Source of the DNA: Bog-473 sp049513455 | Lineage (GTDB): Bacteria; Actinomycetota; Acidimicrobiia; Acidimicrobiales; RAAP-2 | DNA length: 64,000 bases | NCBI GenBank assembly: GCA_049513455.1 | Contig: JBEKWB010000025.1 | Span: forward strand, 18,649 to 82,648 | Reading direction: 5' to 3' | In this document: positions 59,043 through 64,000 of the stretch, in pieces | Numbering within the stretch: position 1 is the stretch's first letter | Layout: each line of letters opens with the position of its first letter | Program-made: the position numbers and the translations under genes | Notes under the pieces: generated by a model | Database searches by the model: none | Seen by the model: the letters and a program-made list of their open reading frames with translations, nothing else | What the model was told of the DNA's origin: nothing

Positions 59043-60859
59043 CAGCGCACCGCCTCCGTGCTCACGAGATGGTCCTCGTCGATCTTTCCGTCGGTGTGCT
59101 CGGTGCCCGGGGTGATGCCGTACAACGGCGTCTGGGTGGGGGGGCGCTTCCCGCCCCGCGTCCACGAGGCGCCCGCCGCCAGCACGCTGGCGATGATGGC
59201 GAAGTCCAGCGCGGCGTGGAGGCCGGACTTGAACGGCCCCGCGATGAGCGAGGGGAAGAACTTGCGACTGGTCAGCGCGACCTGTTGCGCATGGGGCAGC
59301 GTGGACAGCATGTGCGGGCCCAGGAGCTCCTGCACCGGGTTGTACCCGAGCAGGGAGGCGAACAGGGTGGAGACCGGCGACAGGGTTGAGATCCGCTGGG
59401 CCGACGCCGTCGGGACGCCGTGGGACACCAGCCCGTGGTACAGGCTGGCGGGCAGCGAGCCGGACAGCCCGATGATCATGAGGGTGAAGAAGATGCCGAT
59501 GGAGAGGACCTGCCCCGAGTTCATGAACGTGGTGTTCATGCCGGCCCCGACGCCCCGGTGCTCGGCCGGCAGGCTGTTCATCACTCCGGCCCGGTTGGGC
59601 GAACCGAAGCACGCCATGGCCAGCCCGGTGAAGAAGAGCAGGACGGCGAAGAGCCAGTAGGGGAAGTTCACCGGGAGCAGCTCCAAGAGGCCGAACCCGG
59701 CGCCGGCGCCGATCATGCCGCCGGTGGCGAACGGGCGGGCCCCGAGGCGGTCCGACAGGATCCCCGCCACCGGCCCGGCGATGAGGAAGCCGAAGGTGAG
59801 CGGGAGGATGGCGATGCCCGCCCACAAAGGGGTGCGGTTGAACGTGTACCCGTGCAGCGGCAACCAGATCCCCTGCAGCCAGATGATGAGCATGAACATC
59901 AGCCCGCCCCGGCTCAAAGAGGCCAGCAGGCTGGCGACCACACCGGCGCTGAAGGCGCGGATTTTGAAGAGCTGCAGGCGGAACATCGGCTCGGCGACCT
60001 TGGTCTCGATGAGGCAGAAGACGCCCAGCAGGGCCACCCCGCCGATCAGGCAGCCGAGGACCAGAGGGCTCGTCCAGCCCATGGTGTGCGAACCGTAGGG
60101 CTCAATCCCGTAGGTGATGCCGATCATCACCGCAATCAGGCCGACCGCAAAGGAGATGTTGCCCGGCCAGTCGATGCGGGCCGGCCGGCGTGCGCTCAAC
60201 TCGCGCAACATGAGGTAGCCCATGACGGTGCCGAGCAGCCCCACCGGCACCGACACTAAGAAGATCAGGCGCCAGTTGATCGGCGCCAGCACCCCGCCGA
60301 GCACCAGGCCGATGAACGACCCGCTCATCGCCGCCGCCTGGTTGACGCCCATGGCCATGCCGCGGCGCTCGGGCGGGAAGGCGTCGGTCAGGATGGCGGC
60401 GGAGTTGGACATCAACATGGCCGCGCCGACGCCCTGGAAGATGCGCATGACGATCAGCCAGATGCCGCCGGCGTGCCCGGTCAGCCAGGTGACGCTGAGC
60501 AATACGGAGAAGAAGGTGAAGACCGCGAACCCGAAGTTGTAGGTGCGCACCCGCCCGTAAATGTCCCCGAGACGCCCGAGCGAGACCACCAGCACGCTGG
60601 TCACCACCAAGAAGCCGAGGATCATCCACAGCAGGTAGAAGCTGTTCCCGGGCTCGAGCGGGTTGATCCCGATGCCCCGGAAGATGTCGGGCAAAGAGAT
60701 CAGCGTGATCGACCCGTCGATGGTCGCCATCAGCATGCCCAGCGTCGAGACGAAGAGGGCCACCCACTTGTAGCTGTCCGGGATGGGCTGGCTGGCGTCG
60801 AGCCGGGCGGCCCGGTTCGGCCCGGTAGACCGTGCGGATCGGTCGAGAGCGAACATCAC
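59042..60859 (-). CDS. MFS transporter, DHA2 (EmrB/QacA) drug-efflux family
   Basis: 605 aa from the GTG at 60859 (ATG next codon). Fourteen predicted spans; TM1 contains TLGMLMATIDGSITLISLPD (motif D1-like), loop 2-3 GRLGDIYGRVRTYNFGF (motif A), and the motif C-like GVNQAAAMSGSFIGLVLGGV. Proton-driven export of drugs or lipids. TGATG-coupled to the MerR gene. Two TTGACGT direct repeats lie 83-95 bases upstream of the start. Confidence 0.92.
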   Translation of the reverse strand: MMFALDRSARSTGPNRAARLDASQPIPDSYKWVALFVSTLGMLMATIDGSITLISLPDIFRGIGINPLEPGNSFYLLWMILGFLVVTSVLVVSLGRLGDIYGRVRTYNFGFAVFTFFSVLLSVTWLTGHAGGIWLIVMRIFQGVGAAMLMSNSAAILTDAFPPERRGMAMGVNQAAAMSGSFIGLVLGGVLAPINWRLIFLVSVPVGLLGTVMGYLMLRELSARRPARIDWPGNISFAVGLIAVMIGITYGIEPYGSHTMGWTSPLVLGCLIGGVALLGVFCLIETKVAEPMFRLQLFKIRAFSAGVVASLLASLSRGGLMFMLIIWLQGIWLPLHGYTFNRTPLWAGIAILPLTFGFLIAGPVAGILSDRLGARPFATGGMIGAGAGFGLLELLPVNFPYWLFAVLLFFTGLAMACFGSPNRAGVMNSLPAEHRGVGAGMNTTFMNSGQVLSIGIFFTLMIIGLSGSLPASLYHGLVSHGVPTASAQRISTLSPVSTLFASLLGYNPVQELLGPHMLSTLPHAQQVALTSRKFFPSLIAGPFKSGLHAALDFAIIASVLAAGASWTRGGKRPPTQTPLYGITPGTEHTDGKIDEDHLVSTEAVR

Positions 60860-60919
60860 ACTCCGAAAATTTGGTTCCGCTCCCGCTCCCTACGTGAACG
60901 GAAACTGAAAGCGACTGGT

Positions 60920-60948
60920 ACGTCAAACAAGTATAACGTGAACGTCAA
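60920..60948 (-). promoter_or_regulatory. Probable MerR-controlled promoter of the MFS operon
   Basis: TTGACGT occurs twice (60942-60948 and 60920-60926, complement strand), 22 bases apart, i.e. two helical turns. Between them are ACGTTCACGT and TATACT, a plausible -10. MerR regulators bind over-long -35/-10 spacers; the exact promoter is unresolved. Confidence 0.45.
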
Positions 60949-61079
60949 CGGCCGCAACACGCGGTATCGTGGGCGGGCCGGGTCGTCCCTAGGGCCTAAA
61001 TGCCCTTTGTGCAGGGCTGATGTTGTGCCGGAGCCCTGTTGCCGCTTGAATATGGCTGCGACAGGGTAAACAGGGGGTA

Positions 61080-62111
61080 ATGAGAGTGCTGCCAGGTGGC
61101 GTCGACGAGGCTGGCGGCATGCAAGCGCAACCTCAACCCACCCTCGGTCTGGTGCTGGGCGCCGGGGGGGTCGTCGGCCAGGCCTACCAGGTAGGCGTCC
61201 TGGCGGCCCTCGAGCGCGAGGCGCACTGGGACCCCCGTGACGCCGATCTGATCGTGGGGACATCCGCCGGTTCGGTCACCGGGGCGGCCATCCGGGTGGG
61301 GGTGCCCGCCAGCGACCTGGCCGCATCGACCTGCGGCGTCCCGATGTCGCGCGCGGGCGGGGCCCTGCTCAAGCGGATCATCCCCGACGACAGCCCGCTC
61401 CCGGTCCCCTCGATCACCTCGCTGTTCCGGCCCTGGAACCCACCCTCCCTGGCGCTCATCGGCCGGACGGTCCGCCGACCGCTCGCCTTCCGCCCCGACG
61501 TGGCGGCCATGACGCTGCTCCCCCGTGGACGGGTGGACATCAGCGAGCGGGCCCGGGCCCTGCACGAGATGGTGGGCGACAGCTGGCCCGAGGGTCTGTG
61601 GATCTGCGCGGCGCGGCGCGGCGACGGCGGGCGGGTCGTCTTCGGGCGCGACGGGTCCCCCCGGGCGCCCCTGGCCTCGGCCGTCCTGGCCTCGTGCGCC
61701 ATCCCGGGCTACTTCACCCCGATCACCATCGGGGACGTCGAGTACTTCGACGGGGGTGTGCACTCGAACACCAACGCCGATGTGCTCAAGACGCAGCGCC
61801 TCGACACCGTGATCGTCATCTCCTCCATGTCGGCCTCACGCGGGCGCTCCGCCAGCGCGGACGGCCTCCTGCGCTGGACCGTGCACCGCCGCCTCGAGCG
61901 CGAGATCGCCCACCTCGAAGCCGGGGGCACCACGGTGGTCCGGCTGGAGCCGGGACCCGAGGCCCGGCAGGCCATGGGGCTGTGGGCCATGGCCGAGCAC
62001 CGGGCGCCCAAGGTGGTCGAGGCGGCCTACCACGAGACCAGGAGCAGGGTCCACGCCAACCCGTTCCTCGCCGGTCTGGGGGAGTCGCACCCGGCCTCCG
62101 CCGCCGGCTGA
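61080..62111 (+). CDS. Patatin-like phospholipase (RssA-like)
   Basis: 343 aa from the ATG at 61080; the ATG at 61119 may be the true start, as homology begins just after it. Oxyanion motif GAGGVVG (27-33), nucleophile elbow GTSAG with Ser62, and catalytic Asp in EYFDGGVHSNTNADVL. Smaller and more compact than the patatin at 39.8 kb, with the RssA-type layout. Cytosolic lipid acyl-hydrolase; followed by a WS/DGAT gene in the same direction 102 bases on, so both may act in neutral-lipid turnover. Confidence 0.9.
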   Translation: MRVLPGGVDEAGGMQAQPQPTLGLVLGAGGVVGQAYQVGVLAALEREAHWDPRDADLIVGTSAGSVTGAAIRVGVPASDLAASTCGVPMSRAGGALLKRIIPDDSPLPVPSITSLFRPWNPPSLALIGRTVRRPLAFRPDVAAMTLLPRGRVDISERARALHEMVGDSWPEGLWICAARRGDGGRVVFGRDGSPRAPLASAVLASCAIPGYFTPITIGDVEYFDGGVHSNTNADVLKTQRLDTVIVISSMSASRGRSASADGLLRWTVHRRLEREIAHLEAGGTTVVRLEPGPEARQAMGLWAMAEHRAPKVVEAAYHETRSRVHANPFLAGLGESHPASAAG

Positions 62112-62212
62112 AACGGCGGGCGCGCCGGGCGGCCCACCAGGAGAAACCCCGCGGTCGCGGTGGTACCGTCCGTGCACTGCGCCACCGCAGTCCCTCGTGA
62201 AGGGAGTGGTCC

Positions 62213-63610
62213 GTGAGCACTGACCGGCTGAGCCCGCTGGACGCCTCGTTCCTGCACATCGAGGACGGCGTGAGCCACATGCACATCGCCTCGGTGGCCA
62301 TCTTCGAGGGACCGCAGCCGCCCTTCACCGACATCGTCTCCATGGTCGAGGCCAAGCTCGCCCTCGTTCCCCGCTACCGCCAGGTGGTGAAGTTCGTCCC
62401 CTTCGACCTGGGACGGCCGGTCTGGGCGGACGACCCCCACTTCAACATTGAGTACCACCTCCGCCACACCGCCCTGCCTGCACCCGGGGGCGAGGCCGAG
62501 CTGCGCAAGCTGGTGGGGCGGGTCATGTCCCAGCAGCTCGACCGGTCGAAGCCGCTCTGGGAGATCTGGGTGGTCGAGGGGCTGGAGGACGGGCGCTGGG
62601 CCATGCTGGCCAAGACGCATCACGCCATGGTCGACGGGGTGTCGGGGACGGACCTGCTGGCGGTGATCATGGACCTGTCCCCGGAGGTCGTGCGGCCGGC
62701 GGCCACAGCGTGGACCCCCCGGCCCACCCCGACCGGCGGGCAGCTGGCGACCGAGGCCCTCCGCAACGTGGTGCGCTCCCCCTACGAGCAGCTGCGGGCG
62801 CTCCGGGCCTCCACCCGCGCCATCCGCCACGCGGTGTCCCACGCCGCCGAGGTCGGGCAGGGTGTGGTGGCCATGGCCGGCCTGGTGCGGGCCACCCCGG
62901 TGTCGAGCCTCAACGGCCCCCTCGGGCCCCACCGGCGCTACGCCTGGGCCTCGACATCGGTCGACGACATAAAGAAGGTGCGCAAGGGCCTGGGCGGGAC
63001 GTTCAACGACGTCGTCCTGGCCTCCATCACCAACGGGTTCCGCGAGTTGCTGCTCTCCCGGGGTGAGGACATCGACCGCGTGGTGCGCACGCTGGTCCCG
63101 GTGTCGGTGCGGCCGCGCGACACCAGCGGGAAGGCCGTCGGCGACGGGACATTCGCGAACCGGGTGTCGGCCATGTTCGCCGAGCTGCCGGTCAACATTG
63201 AGGACCCGAGCGAGCGCCTGCACGCCATCACGCACCAGATGGAGGGTCTGAAGGACTCCAAGCAGGCCGTGGCGGGCGAGGCCCTGACGTCGATGTCGGG
63301 GTTCGCCCCGCCCATGCTGCTGGCCCTCGGCATGCGCCTGGCCACCCGGGCGGCGCAGCGCAACGTGAACACGGTGACGACGAACGTGCCCGGGCCGCAG
63401 TTCCCGCTGTACGCGGCCGGCCGCAAAATGCTCCGGGCCTTTCCCTACGTGCCCCTCGGCGGGCAGATGCGCATCGGCGTCGCCATCTTCTCCTACAACG
63501 GCGAGGTCAACTTCGGCATCACCGGGGACTACGACACCACACCCGATCTCGACGTCCTGTCCGGGGGGATCGAGGACGGCATGGCGCAGATGGTCAAGCT
63601 GGCGCGGTGA
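62213..63610 (+). CDS. Wax ester synthase / acyl-CoA:diacylglycerol acyltransferase (WS/DGAT)
   Basis: 465 aa, GTG at 62213 with GAAGGGAG upstream. Catalytic HHAMVDG at 136-142, preceded by the conserved DASFLHIEDG N-terminus and PLWEIWVVEG; the C-terminal part has FNDVVLASITNGFRELL and TTNVPGPQFPLYAAG. Bifunctional acyltransferase storing fatty acids as triacylglycerol or wax ester; typical of actinobacteria. Overlaps the convergent DUF2505 gene by 17 bases. Confidence 0.95.
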   Translation: MSTDRLSPLDASFLHIEDGVSHMHIASVAIFEGPQPPFTDIVSMVEAKLALVPRYRQVVKFVPFDLGRPVWADDPHFNIEYHLRHTALPAPGGEAELRKLVGRVMSQQLDRSKPLWEIWVVEGLEDGRWAMLAKTHHAMVDGVSGTDLLAVIMDLSPEVVRPAATAWTPRPTPTGGQLATEALRNVVRSPYEQLRALRASTRAIRHAVSHAAEVGQGVVAMAGLVRATPVSSLNGPLGPHRRYAWASTSVDDIKKVRKGLGGTFNDVVLASITNGFRELLLSRGEDIDRVVRTLVPVSVRPRDTSGKAVGDGTFANRVSAMFAELPVNIEDPSERLHAITHQMEGLKDSKQAVAGEALTSMSGFAPPMLLALGMRLATRAAQRNVNTVTTNVPGPQFPLYAAGRKMLRAFPYVPLGGQMRIGVAIFSYNGEVNFGITGDYDTTPDLDVLSGGIEDGMAQMVKLAR

Positions 63611-64000
63611 AGTCGGGCAGCGTGGAGATCTCTGCCTCGAGGTAGTTGCACAGTCCGGTGACGATGATCTGCTCCACCGTGCGGCTGACCAGGAAGACGT
63701 GCACCCTGAGATCGCCGGCGATGGTGATCACCGTGCCAGCGGGGCCGGACGCCGCCTCGGCGAAGGTGAACGTGCCGCTGCAGTCGAGGCGGTCGGGGTA
63801 ATGGTCGGGCAGAACGGTGAAGGTGGTGCGGCGCTGTGCCTTGTCGATGTCGGTGCGGGTGATCCAGGACATTTTGGCCGGATCGATGACGGCGCGGGCG
63901 GCGGACGAGAGAGAACCGGTGAATTGGTAACGGACCTCGATGCGCGCCTGCGTGCCCGTGTCCTCATGACTGACCACCTCGACGAGGGAGATGTCGCCGC
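63594..64000 (-). CDS. DUF2505-like protein (5' end outside window)
   Basis: The frame stays open from the stop at 63594 to the window edge (at least 134 codons); a GTG at 63977 is internal, since GDISLVEV continues the domain upstream. The strand pattern RIEVRYQFTGSL, TTFTVLPDHYPDRLDCSGTF and RTVEQIIVTGLCNYLEAE fits actinobacterial DUF2505, a START/SRPBCC-like lipid-binding barrel. Function unknown. Confidence 0.7.
   Translation of the reverse strand, partial: GDISLVEVVSHEDTGTQARIEVRYQFTGSLSSAARAVIDPAKMSWITRTDIDKAQRRTTFTVLPDHYPDRLDCSGTFTFAEAASGPAGTVITIAGDLRVHVFLVSRTVEQIIVTGLCNYLEAEISTLPDFTAPA

Overview
This is a 64-kb stretch of a high-GC actinobacterial chromosome. Gene density is high, and many genes start with GTG or overlap by ATGA/GTGA/TGATG. 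Markers that point to Actinobacteria include a DUF3151 protein, a DUF1918 protein, a DUF2505 protein, a wax-ester-synthase/DGAT homologue, a PaaX-type regulator and an F420-hydrogenase beta-subunit homologue. Three secreted proteins carry a ~42-residue repeat (core GYWLVASDGGVF-FGDA-FYGS) that I associate with Acidimicrobiia. My best guess is therefore an environmental, perhaps uncultured, acidimicrobial lineage; this is inference, because the window has no rRNA gene. I saw no rRNA, tRNA, CRISPR array, intact insertion sequence or prophage.

Layout. 1-7.6 kb: a truncated zinc-ribbon gene, a DinB-like protein, a GlxA-type regulator with a DJ-1/PfpI partner, an FrhB-like iron-sulfur flavoprotein coupled to a hotdog thioesterase, an Fpg/Nei glycosylase, a Bcp peroxiredoxin, a DEAD-box helicase and a PIG-L deacetylase. 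7.6-18.5 kb: aconitase, a secreted CHAP protein with GYWLV repeats, a DRSWG-motif protein, ArgS, an SDR, an HSL-type esterase, a fatty-acid desaturase and a divergent PaaX regulator. 18.5-25.3 kb: a MarR plus two-subunit ABC exporter operon, a tnpB remnant between 12-bp inverted repeats, DUF3151 and two hotdog thioesterases. 25.3-29.7 kb: a frameshifted NlpC/P60 gene, a class III aminotransferase, an HD hydrolase, and a small membrane protein divergent from an OhrR-like regulator across a clear palindrome.

29.7-36.7 kb is one ~2,315-codon gene for a secreted mosaic protein: a Gly-rich region, 12 FN3-like, 6 putative-Ig (He_PIG-like) and 6 GYWLV units. 36.9-39.6 kb is a three-gene operon: a thioredoxin-reductase-like flavoprotein, a UGSC-motif protein (Cys form) and a conserved 'WTDGLP' protein. 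It is the best candidate here for a poorly described redox system. 39.7-48.9 kb: a patatin, a secreted Abhydrolase_10-like enzyme, a small secreted protein, a sterol-desaturase-family protein, and an SNF2 helicase coupled to a SWIM zinc-finger protein. 48.9-64 kb: secreted beta-propeller proteins, an ECF sigma/anti-sigma pair, a 5'-degenerate FN3 gene, DUF1918, a methyltransferase, a His-motif secreted protein coupled to a DoxX-like membrane protein, a GH43-like enzyme, a MerR/MFS pair, a second patatin, a WS/DGAT enzyme and a truncated DUF2505 gene.

Themes: lipid and acyl-CoA handling (desaturase, sterol-desaturase family, three thioesterases, two patatins, esterase, SDR, WS/DGAT); redox and oxidative stress (Bcp, OhrR-like, TrxR-UGSC); and a large investment in secreted repeat proteins. 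Most very long antisense reading frames are by-products of GC-rich third positions and were left out.
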